Shown one piece after another: positions 34,167-41,026 of a stretch of 64,000 bases of DNA. Origin of the DNA: Mycetocola_A sp015752285. Its GTDB lineage: Bacteria > Actinomycetota > Actinomycetes > Actinomycetales > Microbacteriaceae. The translations under genes were made by a program, and so were the position numbers. The stretch spans positions 62,001-126,000 of the forward strand of contig NZ_JADOUY010000006.1 of NCBI RefSeq assembly GCF_015752285.1, given 5' to 3'. Below the pieces are notes generated by a model. The model did no database searches, was not told where the DNA came from, and was given only the letters and a program-made list of their open reading frames with translations. The first letter of the stretch is position 1. Each line of letters opens with the position of its first letter.

Positions 34167-35675
34167 ATGAGTCTCTGGCGTACAAAGAGCATCGAGGATT
34201 CCCTCGCAGACTCGCACCTCGAACACCGCAGTCTCAAGCGCACCCTCGGCACCTGGGATCTCATGGTCATGGGCGTCGCCGTCGCCGTCGGAGCCGGAAT
34301 CTTCTCTGTGGGTGCCCGTGCTGCAGGCGACTACGCCGGACCGTCGGTGAGTCTCGCCTTCGTCCTCGCCGCGATCACCTGTGCGCTCGCGATCATGTGC
34401 TACGCGGAGTTCGCGTCGACGATTCCCGTCGCCGGCTCGGCATACACCTTCACATACGCGACGCTCGGTGAACTGCTGGCCTGGATCATCGGCTGGGACC
34501 TCATCCTCGAGATGCTGACGGCCGCGGCGGTCATCGCCAAATACTGGGGCATCTATCTGTCTCTTGTTTTCGAACTCTGGGGCTGGAATGTTCCAGACAC
34601 CCTGAACCTCCTCGGGCTCCAGGTGAGCTGGGGTCCCTTCGTCATCGTCGCTGTCTTCACCACTCTGCTCGTGCTCGGTACTCAGCTTTCAGCGCGGGTC
34701 GGTGCGGTCTTCACGATCATCAAGGTCGCCATCGTCCTGTTCGTCATCGTCGTCGGCGCCTTCTTCGTCAAAGCCGAGAACTACAGCCCGTTCATTCCGC
34801 CGGCCAGGCCGACGGAGGGCGGGTCGGGCGATGTCTGGACCCAGTCGCTCTTCTCCTTCATGACCGGGGCGGCACCAGCGCAGTACGGCGTCTTCGGGTT
34901 GCTCGCAGGGGCATCCCTCGTCTTCTTTGCGTTCATCGGATTCGACGTCGTGGCCACGAGCGCCGAGGAGGTGAAGGACCCGCAGAAGAACCTGCCGCGC
35001 GGAATCTTCGGTGGGCTGGCAATCGTCACCGTGCTGTACATCGGCGTCAGCCTCGTTCTGACCGGCATGGTCCCGTACACGACACTGGCCGAGGCCGAGG
35101 ATCCGTCGCTCGCTACCGCCTTCGTTGCGGTCGGAGCCGACTGGGCCGCCCAGGTGATCTCCGTCGGAATCCTGGCGGGGCTCACGACAGTCATCATGGT
35201 TCTCCTCCTCGGCCTGGCCCGCGTGCTCTTCGCGATGAGCCGTGACGGTCTGCTCCCGCGCTCACTCAGCGTGACGAGCGACAAGCGGCGCACCCCGGTA
35301 CGGATCCAGATCATCACTGGTGTGGCCGTCGCGCTCCTCGCCGGCCTGACGGACGTCGGTGTGCTCGAAGAGATGATCAACATCGGCACGCTCAGCGCCT
35401 TCGTGCTCGTGAGCATCGCCGTCGTCGTGCTGCGGAAGAAGCGCCCCGATCTCAAACGGGCGTTCCGGGTGCCCTGGTCGCCGTTCCTGCCGATCCTCTC
35501 GGCAGTGCTGTGCCTGTGGCTCATGCTCAACCTGACGACGCTGACCTGGGTTCGCTTCCTCGTCTGGCTGGCACTCGGCCTGATCATCTACTTCGCCTAT
35601 GGGCGCAGGCACTCCGTGCTGGGGCAACAGAACAGGGCAGACGCGGTCATCGCTCAGAAACCTGCGCCAGAATAG
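34167..35675 (+). CDS. APC-family amino acid permease (cationic amino acid transporter type)
   Basis: This 502-residue permease has about 12-14 helices. GVAVAVGAGIFSVG in helix 1 is the unwound substrate-binding segment of the APC fold, and FFAFIGFDVVATSAEEVKDPQKNLPRGI is a strong CAT/YfnA-type signature in helix 6 and the following loop. It should import amino acids by proton symport; the specific substrate is uncertain. The frame extends far upstream, but ATG 34167 has GGAGGAGGA directly before it. VanZ follows after 4 nt. Confidence 0.88.
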   Translation: MSLWRTKSIEDSLADSHLEHRSLKRTLGTWDLMVMGVAVAVGAGIFSVGARAAGDYAGPSVSLAFVLAAITCALAIMCYAEFASTIPVAGSAYTFTYATLGELLAWIIGWDLILEMLTAAAVIAKYWGIYLSLVFELWGWNVPDTLNLLGLQVSWGPFVIVAVFTTLLVLGTQLSARVGAVFTIIKVAIVLFVIVVGAFFVKAENYSPFIPPARPTEGGSGDVWTQSLFSFMTGAAPAQYGVFGLLAGASLVFFAFIGFDVVATSAEEVKDPQKNLPRGIFGGLAIVTVLYIGVSLVLTGMVPYTTLAEAEDPSLATAFVAVGADWAAQVISVGILAGLTTVIMVLLLGLARVLFAMSRDGLLPRSLSVTSDKRRTPVRIQIITGVAVALLAGLTDVGVLEEMINIGTLSAFVLVSIAVVVLRKKRPDLKRAFRVPWSPFLPILSAVLCLWLMLNLTTLTWVRFLVWLALGLIIYFAYGRRHSVLGQQNRADAVIAQKPAPE

Positions 35676-35679
35676 CGGG

Positions 35680-36333
35680 ATGCTTCATCGCCACCCGGTA
35701 CTCGGCTTCTTCACGCTCGCCTACCTGGCGTTCGTCGGCTGGGTGACGCTCGGCCCGCAGCCGATCGACGAAGACACCAACGGGCTGATATTTCGGGTGC
35801 TGAGCGTTCTCGACCGCTATCCGGCCACGGCCTGGGTCGACTACAACAACCTCGAGTTCCTCTCCAACATCGGCATGTTCTTTCCGATCGGCTTGTTCCT
35901 CGTTTTGCTGTTCGGGCGTCGCCTGTGGTGGCTGGCCATGGCGCTCGGCTTCGGCCTGACGGTCGCCATCGAGCTGGCACAGGTGTTCATCCCCACGCGC
36001 GTGTCCGACCCGCGCGACATCGTCGCAAACACCTGCGGTGCCGTTCTGGGGGTTCTCGTCGGGCTGGCACTCACCGCTCGAAGGCCCGGGCACTCCGGCG
36101 GTCGCGGCCGTCAGCGCCACGCCCGGTGGGCGCCACGCGCTGACCTCAGCGGTACGAGGGCGGAGCGGGCGGAATCGGGCGCTCGGCGACAACGCGCACC
36201 GAGCCGGTCGGGTCGCGTCGCGAGGGGCCGGCTGGAGCATCCTGATGATCGGCGAAGATCCAGTTCGGCTTCGGTTCGACGAGCGGTCGGAACAGTCTGC
36301 GCACCGGGCTGCTCGACAGCACGATCGCGATGA
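35680..36333 (+). CDS. VanZ family membrane protein with long antisense tail
   Basis: This 217-residue protein has four predicted helices within its first 145 residues. VanZ landmarks are YNNLEFLSNIGMFFPIG, the acidic pair in AIELAQVFIPTRVSDPRDI, and NTCGAVLGV. VanZ-like proteins are linked to envelope and lipid-related traits, notably low-level teicoplanin resistance, with no known chemistry. The last 60-70 residues are Arg-rich and overlap the convergent acyltransferase gene for 188 nt. They are probably non-functional tail or the result of a lost stop. It begins 4 nt after the permease stop. Confidence 0.75.
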   Translation: MLHRHPVLGFFTLAYLAFVGWVTLGPQPIDEDTNGLIFRVLSVLDRYPATAWVDYNNLEFLSNIGMFFPIGLFLVLLFGRRLWWLAMALGFGLTVAIELAQVFIPTRVSDPRDIVANTCGAVLGVLVGLALTARRPGHSGGRGRQRHARWAPRADLSGTRAERAESGARRQRAPSRSGRVARGRLEHPDDRRRSSSASVRRAVGTVCAPGCSTARSR

Positions 36334-37300
36334 CGAGACAGAACACGAGCATCGCGACCAGGTAGAGCTCGGGCCATTCCTCGCCCCGCAGCACGCCGGT
36401 CTCGCGTAGTGGATAGAGAACGAAGCTGTGCAGCAGGTAGACGTACATCGTGTACTGCCCCAGCGTGGTCATCCAGGTCTGGCGGCGGGGAAGCAGAACG
36501 AAGAAGGCGGCGCTGAGCATCACCGCGAGGGCGATGAGACCCAGCCTGACTCCTCCGGCCCACCATTGGTCACCGCCCAGCCCCGAGTACGACTGGTCGT
36601 AGAAGAACCAGTACCGCAGGTCGATCGCCCGCCACAGGTCGATGAAGGCGACGAGCACGGCAATCCAGACGAGCATGAACAGGGCGGCGGCACCTCGGAT
36701 CAGCCAGGTCTGCTTCTCGACGAGACGCCACTTGTCGATGAGCTTCCAGCGGTGGAGCTGCCAACCCAGAACGAAATACGGAAGGATGCCGAGGGCCCTG
36801 GCGAGTGAGAAGGTGCTGTCGACGTTGTCGAGATAGCCGACTCCGACCGAGATGATCAGTGCCCAGGCGAGTGGCCAGCGCAGCAGCGCGAGGTAGGGCA
36901 GCACGAGCCGGAAGATCCCGAGGGCGAGGAGGAACCAGAGAGTCCAGCTGGGCTGCGTGGGGTTGAGCTCCTGCTTGCCCTCCACGAGGAACTGCACGAG
37001 GGTCCAGATCGATTCCATGATCGCGTACGGGACGAGGATGTCGGTGAGAACCCGCTTCATCTGGCGCACGTTCGGTGGCCCGCTCTTCGTGAAGTAGCCG
37101 CTGACGATCGCGAAAGCTGGCATGTGGAAGGCGTAGATGAACAGGTAGACGACGAGCGCGGCATCCGAATCGTAGGTGATCCGTTGGATGCCGTGCCCCA
37201 TGACGACGAGCACGATGCAGGCGAAGCGGGCGTTGTCCCAGAACGGGACCCGCTGCTTGGGCGCTGTAACGGCCCGGCTGCCCAGTGGTTCAGCGCTCAT
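36146..37300 (-). CDS. Acyltransferase family (fucose 4-O-acetylase-like) membrane protein
   Basis: This 384-residue integral membrane acyltransferase has about ten helices. The type-3 family start is seen as PFWDNARFACIVLVVMGHGIQ, with the catalytic-type histidine in GHG, followed by FIYAFHMPAFAIVSGYF. It should move acetyl or succinyl groups to envelope polysaccharide or lipid, with the acceptor unknown. ATG 37300 follows GGGGAGACGG. A TAGGGT box (37339 to 37334) may be its -10. The Pro-rich C-terminus overlaps the convergent VanZ frame. Confidence 0.8.
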   Translation of the reverse strand: MSAEPLGSRAVTAPKQRVPFWDNARFACIVLVVMGHGIQRITYDSDAALVVYLFIYAFHMPAFAIVSGYFTKSGPPNVRQMKRVLTDILVPYAIMESIWTLVQFLVEGKQELNPTQPSWTLWFLLALGIFRLVLPYLALLRWPLAWALIISVGVGYLDNVDSTFSLARALGILPYFVLGWQLHRWKLIDKWRLVEKQTWLIRGAAALFMLVWIAVLVAFIDLWRAIDLRYWFFYDQSYSGLGGDQWWAGGVRLGLIALAVMLSAAFFVLLPRRQTWMTTLGQYTMYVYLLHSFVLYPLRETGVLRGEEWPELYLVAMLVFCLVIAIVLSSSPVRRLFRPLVEPKPNWIFADHQDAPAGPSRRDPTGSVRVVAERPIPPAPPSYR

Positions 37301-37363
37301 CCGTCTCCCCTTGCCGTCGGTCGTGCAAAATCCACCCTATTCTGCGAACATTCGTGACGGGAA

Positions 37364-37412
37364 TAGATTCGCGGTACGCCCCGTTACACCCGATATCCAT
37401 TCATGTGAATGG
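37364..37412 (+). promoter_or_regulatory. Promoter -10 and candidate operator of the flavin monooxygenase pair
   Basis: TAGATT at 37364-37369 is a likely -10. Downstream, CCATTCA-TG-TGAATGG (37397-37412) forms an inverted repeat of 7-bp arms in the 5' leader, a plausible regulator site 28 bp before the start codon. No regulator is adjacent. Confidence 0.45.
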
Positions 37413-37439
37413 AAACAGAAACTCTGCTGAAAGGCGATC

Positions 37440-38546
37440 ATGCAGTTCGGAATCTTCAGCGTCGGGGACCTCACCACCGACCCCACCACCGGTCACACCC
37501 CTACCGACGCGTCGCGCCTGCAGGACGTTCTCACCATCGCACAGCACGCGGAAGCCGTCGGCCTCGACGTCTTCGCGATGGGCGAGCACCACAACCCACC
37601 GTTCTTCCCCTCCAGCCCGGTCGCGATCAACAGCTACCTCGCCGCGAAGACCGACAGGATCATCCTCTCGACGGCCACGACGCTCATCACCACCAACGAC
37701 CCCGTTCGCATCGCCGAGGAATACGCGATGCTGCAGCACCTCTCGGGTGGTCGGATGGACCTGACTCTCGGGCGCGGAAACACCGGGCCGGTCTACCCGT
37801 GGTTCGGCGAGGACATTCGCCAGGGCATTCCGCTCGCTCTCGAGAAGTACGCCCTGCTCCGCCGGCTCTGGCGTGAGGACGTCGTCGACTGGGAAGGCCA
37901 GTTCCGGACCCCGCTCCAGGGCTTCACGTCAACCCCGCGCCCGCTCGACGGTGTCGCGCCGTTCGTCTGGCACGGCTCCATCCGTTCCCCCGAGATCGCT
38001 GAGCAGGCCGCGTACTACGGCGACGGCTTCTTCTCGAATCACATCTTCTGGCCGGCCTCGCACACCCAGAAGATGGTCGGCTTCTACCGCCAGCGCTTCG
38101 AGCACTATGGTCACGGCCGCGCAGACCAGGCCATCGTCGGGCTCGGCGGGCAGGTCTTCATGCGCAAGAATTCTCAGGATGCCGTGCGCGAATTCCGTCC
38201 ATACTTCGACAACGCTCCCGTGTACGGTCACGGCCCGAGCCTCGAGGAGTTCACCTCGCAGACACCGCTCACGGTCGGAAGCCCGCAGGAAGTCATCGAC
38301 AAGACGCTCGGTTTCCGGGACTACGTCGGCGATTACCAGCGACAGCTGTTCCTCATGGATCACGCCGGGCTCCCGCTCAAGACGGTCCTCGAGCAGCTCG
38401 ACCTGCTCGGTGACGAGGTCGTTCCTGTTCTCCGTCGTGAGTTTGCGAAGAACCGCCCGGCCGATGTTCCAGACGCTCCGACCCACCGGTCGCTCAGGGC
38501 GGTAGCCGAGTCGGCTCCTGTCCTCGTCGATGCAGAGGTGAAGTAA
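37440..38546 (+). CDS. FMN-dependent luciferase-like monooxygenase (CE1758 family)
   Basis: This 368-residue luciferase-fold monooxygenase consumes reduced FMN and oxygen. MQFGIFSVGDL, then FAMGEHHNPPFFPSSP, and LSGGRMDLTLGRGNTGPVYPWFG are the diagnostic segments of the CE1758-type family, which is always paired with a small FMN reductase. Its stop overlaps the reductase start by one base (TAATG), so the two components are made together. GAAAGG lies 5 nt before the ATG. The substrate is unknown. Confidence 0.87.
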   Translation: MQFGIFSVGDLTTDPTTGHTPTDASRLQDVLTIAQHAEAVGLDVFAMGEHHNPPFFPSSPVAINSYLAAKTDRIILSTATTLITTNDPVRIAEEYAMLQHLSGGRMDLTLGRGNTGPVYPWFGEDIRQGIPLALEKYALLRRLWREDVVDWEGQFRTPLQGFTSTPRPLDGVAPFVWHGSIRSPEIAEQAAYYGDGFFSNHIFWPASHTQKMVGFYRQRFEHYGHGRADQAIVGLGGQVFMRKNSQDAVREFRPYFDNAPVYGHGPSLEEFTSQTPLTVGSPQEVIDKTLGFRDYVGDYQRQLFLMDHAGLPLKTVLEQLDLLGDEVVPVLRREFAKNRPADVPDAPTHRSLRAVAESAPVLVDAEVK

Positions 38547-39166
38547 TGACCGTTCGCAAGCTCGCCGTGATCTCGGCAGGTCTGAGCCAGCCGTCATCCA
38601 CCCGGATGCTGGCTGACCGGCTCGCAGACGCAACCGTCGCCCGGCTGAGGGAGCAGGGTGCCGAGGTCGAGGTGACGACCGTCGAACTCCGCGACGTCGC
38701 CAGCGACATCATGAACAACATGCTGACCGGCTTCGCGAGCCCGAAGCTCGAAGCGATCATCGACGCGGTGACGGGCGCGGACGGCCTCATCGCCGTCACC
38801 CCGATCTTCACCACGAGCTACAGCGGGCTGTTCAAGTCGTTCTTCGACGTGCTCGACAACCGTTCGCTCACCGACATGCCCGTGCTGATCGGTGCGACCG
38901 CCGGGACGGCCAGGCACTCGCTTGCTCTCGACTACGCCATCCGCCCGATGTTCACCTATCTGCACTCGGTCGTCGTGCCGACGAGCGTCTTCGCGGCATC
39001 CGAAGACTGGGGGAGCGGAGCAGACACGATCAAGACCCTGCCCGACCGGATCGATCGTGCCGCCGGTGAGCTCGTCCCGCTGGTTCTCGCCTCAGACCGG
39101 TCGAGCCAGGTGCGCGACCCGTTCGGGTTCGACGCGTCGCTCAGCCCGGTCGGTGGCGGTTCCTGA
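38546..39166 (+). CDS. NAD(P)H-dependent FMN reductase (CE1759 family)
   Basis: This 206-residue flavodoxin-fold reductase should supply FMNH2 to the upstream monooxygenase. The start SAGLSQPSSTRMLADRLA corresponds to the flavin phosphate loop (GSxxxxSxT-like), ITPIF-type residues appear in GLIAVTPIFTTSYSG, and LIGATAGTARHSL closes the site. One base of overlap with the preceding gene makes a two-component monooxygenase operon. Its TGA stop lies inside a 17-bp motif resembling a common actinobacterial intergenic repeat. Confidence 0.87.
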   Translation: MTVRKLAVISAGLSQPSSTRMLADRLADATVARLREQGAEVEVTTVELRDVASDIMNNMLTGFASPKLEAIIDAVTGADGLIAVTPIFTTSYSGLFKSFFDVLDNRSLTDMPVLIGATAGTARHSLALDYAIRPMFTYLHSVVVPTSVFAASEDWGSGADTIKTLPDRIDRAAGELVPLVLASDRSSQVRDPFGFDASLSPVGGGS

Positions 39167-39178
39167 GCCTGTCGAAGG
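39162..39178 (+). repeat. Copy of a CCTGAGCCTGTCGAAGG-type dispersed motif
   Basis: This 17-bp sequence (or its complement, with minor changes) is frequent in Actinobacteria near gene ends, as far as I recall. Only one copy was seen in this window. It contains the stop codon of the FMN reductase gene. Confidence 0.4.
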
Positions 39179-39202
39179 GCCGGTCGAGCTGACTGGCCCG
39201 CC

Positions 39203-39244
39203 GGAGGAGAATGAAGCGCATCCCGACCCGCTTCGCTCTCCTCC
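39203..39244. terminator. Hairpin terminator of the flavin monooxygenase operon
   Basis: GGAGGAGA-2-GAAGCG pairs with CGCTTC-2-TCTCCTCC across a 10-nt loop, a 14-bp stem interrupted by one 2-nt internal loop. It lies 36 bp after the FMN reductase stop. Confidence 0.7.
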
Positions 39245-39249
39245 GCGGG

Positions 39250-39298
39250 CGAGGGCATCACGTCATGACGAGAGCACCCGGCATACCGGGAGCCCTCG
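39250..39298. terminator. Second hairpin in the same gap
   Basis: Outer arms CGAGGGC/GCCCTCG (39250-39256, 39292-39298) enclose an inner stem CCCGG-CATA-CCGGG (39277-39290). It follows the first hairpin by 5 bp. Confidence 0.5.
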
Positions 39299-39305
39299 AC
39301 CGCAC

Positions 39306-39339
39306 CGGATGCCTTCGCCCCGGTATTACGCCGCATCCG
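39306..39339. repeat. Inverted pair of the CGGATGC heptamer
   Basis: CGGATGC (39306-39312) and GCATCCG (39333-39339) form a 7-bp inverted pair with a 20-nt loop, the third stem-loop in this intergenic region. It is built from the motif discussed under the octamer finding. Confidence 0.45.
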
Positions 39340-39380
39340 CCGTGTCACGACCGAACCTCGACCTGTGCTCAACTTGAGTC

Positions 39381-39575
39381 ATGAAGACTTCCACCAAATC
39401 ACTCCTCATCGGCATCGTCGTTGTGGTCCTCGCCGTGCTCGTCGCGTCCTGGATCGTCAACATCGCGCTCGCCGCCCTTGCTGCGATTCTCAAGTTCGCG
39501 CTCGTGGCCGGTGTCGCCCTGGTTCTCATCGTCATCGTCTGGGTGTGGTGGTCACGGTCCAAGGCTCGCGACTGA
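39381..39575 (+). CDS. Small hydrophobic membrane protein
   Basis: This 64-residue protein is almost entirely hydrophobic. After the basic start MKTSTKS there are two closely spaced helices (about 8-30 and 33-58) and a charged end, WWSRSKARD. I do not recognise a family, and no function is proposed. Coding is supported by the sharply bounded membrane topology with positive ends and by its position in an otherwise unexplained gap before the FUSC gene. No clear Shine-Dalgarno sequence is visible. Confidence 0.55.
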   Translation: MKTSTKSLLIGIVVVVLAVLVASWIVNIALAALAAILKFALVAGVALVLIVIVWVWWSRSKARD

Positions 39576-39643
39576 TCGACTCCGTCGCTGGGCATCATCG
39601 CTCACACTCAGAGGCCTGACGCCTGAAAAAACGAGGAGAACCC

Positions 39644-40702
39644 ATGGATGACCGGGGCCTGGGGCGCAGCCTCGTCTCGTTCGCACCGTCAGCCCGCCGG
39701 TGGCCGATGGGCGTGCAGGCCGGTCTCGCCATGGCGATACCCGTCATCGTCTTCACCCTCCTCGGCAACACCGGGCTCGGGCTCCAGGCCTCGATGGGCG
39801 CGTTCACCGCGTTGTACTGCGCGTCGCTGAGCCGCACCGACCGCATTCGTGTGCTCCCGCTCGTCGGGGGAGGGTTCGTCGCCAGCGCTGCCGTCGGCGC
39901 GCTGTCGTCGTCTTCTCCGCTGTCTCTGGCGGTCGGGCTGATCGTCGTCGGGCTCGCCGCCATCATCCTCACCCAGGGTTTCCGGCTCGGCCCGCCCGGA
40001 CCCATGATGTTCACACTGGTCGCTGGGGCGGCCGGAGTCATCACCGGCCCGCCCGCATTCGGAGGGGCCGGACTCGACGGGGTGACCCTCGTCCTGCTCG
40101 TCGCCGGCGGATCCGCCCTCGCCTACCTCCTCGTGATCGCCCCGCTCGCCGTCCCGAGCGTCGCCCGCCGGCATGGCCCGGCCACGCCGTTGCGGACCCT
40201 CTTCCCCGGCCTGCGATTCGACACACCGACGAGAGTGGTCATCGGACGGATGTCTGCTGCCCTCGTTCTTTCCGTCGGTGTCGGTGCTCTGCTCGGAGCG
40301 CACCACGGGTACTGGATCACGGCGTCAGCACTCGCGATCCTCAGCGTCGGCCACAGCCTCCGTGCACCGGTGATTCGCGGCGTGCACCGTGTCGTCGGCA
40401 CGCTCGTCGGCTGCCTCGCGTTTCTCCTCCTGGCATTGTGGTCGCCTGCCGGGGTGATTCTCGGCCTCGTTCTCGGACTCATGCAGCTGGTGATCGAAAT
40501 CGTCGTTCCGCGTCACTACGCCCTGGCCCTCGTGCTCATCACGCCGCTTGCCCTCACCATCGGAACCGCGGCCGCCAACATCGATCCGGTCGACGTGGTG
40601 GGGGAACGGATCCTCGACACCCTCCTCGGCGCGGCCATCGCCGCCCTGGTGCTCGTCGCGAGCTGGCTGATCAGACGCCGGGCGACGGATGCCGTCGGCT
40701 GA
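39644..40702 (+). CDS. FUSC family (aromatic acid exporter-like) membrane protein
   Basis: This 352-residue membrane protein has two blocks of about five helices separated by a cytoplasmic stretch, as in FUSC/AaeB-type proteins. The motif of the second block is seen as HGYWITASALAILSVGHSLRAPVIRGVHRVVGTLVG, the family's most conserved part. Relatives export aromatic acids or fusaric acid or act in envelope stress, so the role here is uncertain. GAGGAGA lies 6 nt before the ATG. A 12-bp hairpin overlaps the stop codon. Confidence 0.82.
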   Translation: MDDRGLGRSLVSFAPSARRWPMGVQAGLAMAIPVIVFTLLGNTGLGLQASMGAFTALYCASLSRTDRIRVLPLVGGGFVASAAVGALSSSSPLSLAVGLIVVGLAAIILTQGFRLGPPGPMMFTLVAGAAGVITGPPAFGGAGLDGVTLVLLVAGGSALAYLLVIAPLAVPSVARRHGPATPLRTLFPGLRFDTPTRVVIGRMSAALVLSVGVGALLGAHHGYWITASALAILSVGHSLRAPVIRGVHRVVGTLVGCLAFLLLALWSPAGVILGLVLGLMQLVIEIVVPRHYALALVLITPLALTIGTAAANIDPVDVVGERILDTLLGAAIAALVLVASWLIRRRATDAVG

Positions 40703-40712
40703 CGGCATCCGT
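40685..40712. terminator. FUSC terminator built from an inverted octamer pair
   Basis: ACGGATGCCGTC, loop GGCT, then the exact complement: a 12-bp perfect stem that includes the FUSC stop codon (40700-40702). Each arm contains one copy of the octamer CGGATGCC/GGCATCCG. Confidence 0.75.
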
Positions 40713-41026
40713 TCACGGAATGGACACGCGGACGCCCGGTGTTCACAGGCTCGAAAACAGCCACTCTGCTAGGCTCTAGGGGGTTCGATAGCAATATCGT
40801 GTCCACATCATCGGAGCAGGCCGGCAGGAAGCTGGTCCTCGGTGGTGAATCTCTCTCACGTCGGAACCCCGGCGTTCCCCCTCGCGGCGCACACGCCCGG
40901 CCGGCCCGAGAGCGGTTTTCTACTGGAGATCAGCCAGACCACACGGTCTGAGTAATCACTGCCTGTTCCTGCTCCTATGCAGAGCGCGCGCCCACACGGG
41001 GCGGCGCTAAACGTAAGGAGAGACCT
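40713..41026 (+). promoter_or_regulatory. pnp upstream region: -10, leader hairpin and ribosome-binding site
   Basis: No gene is seen in these 314 bases. A TAGGCT box at 40770-40775 is a likely -10, giving a leader of about 245 nt. Near its 5' end lies CGATA-GCAA-TATCG (40786-40799), a 5-bp stem with a GNRA tetraloop. AAGGAGAGA ends a few nt before the pnp ATG. In other bacteria pnp mRNA is autoregulated through a cleaved 5' leader stem, so a long structured leader fits that pattern, but autoregulation here is inferred. Confidence 0.5.
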
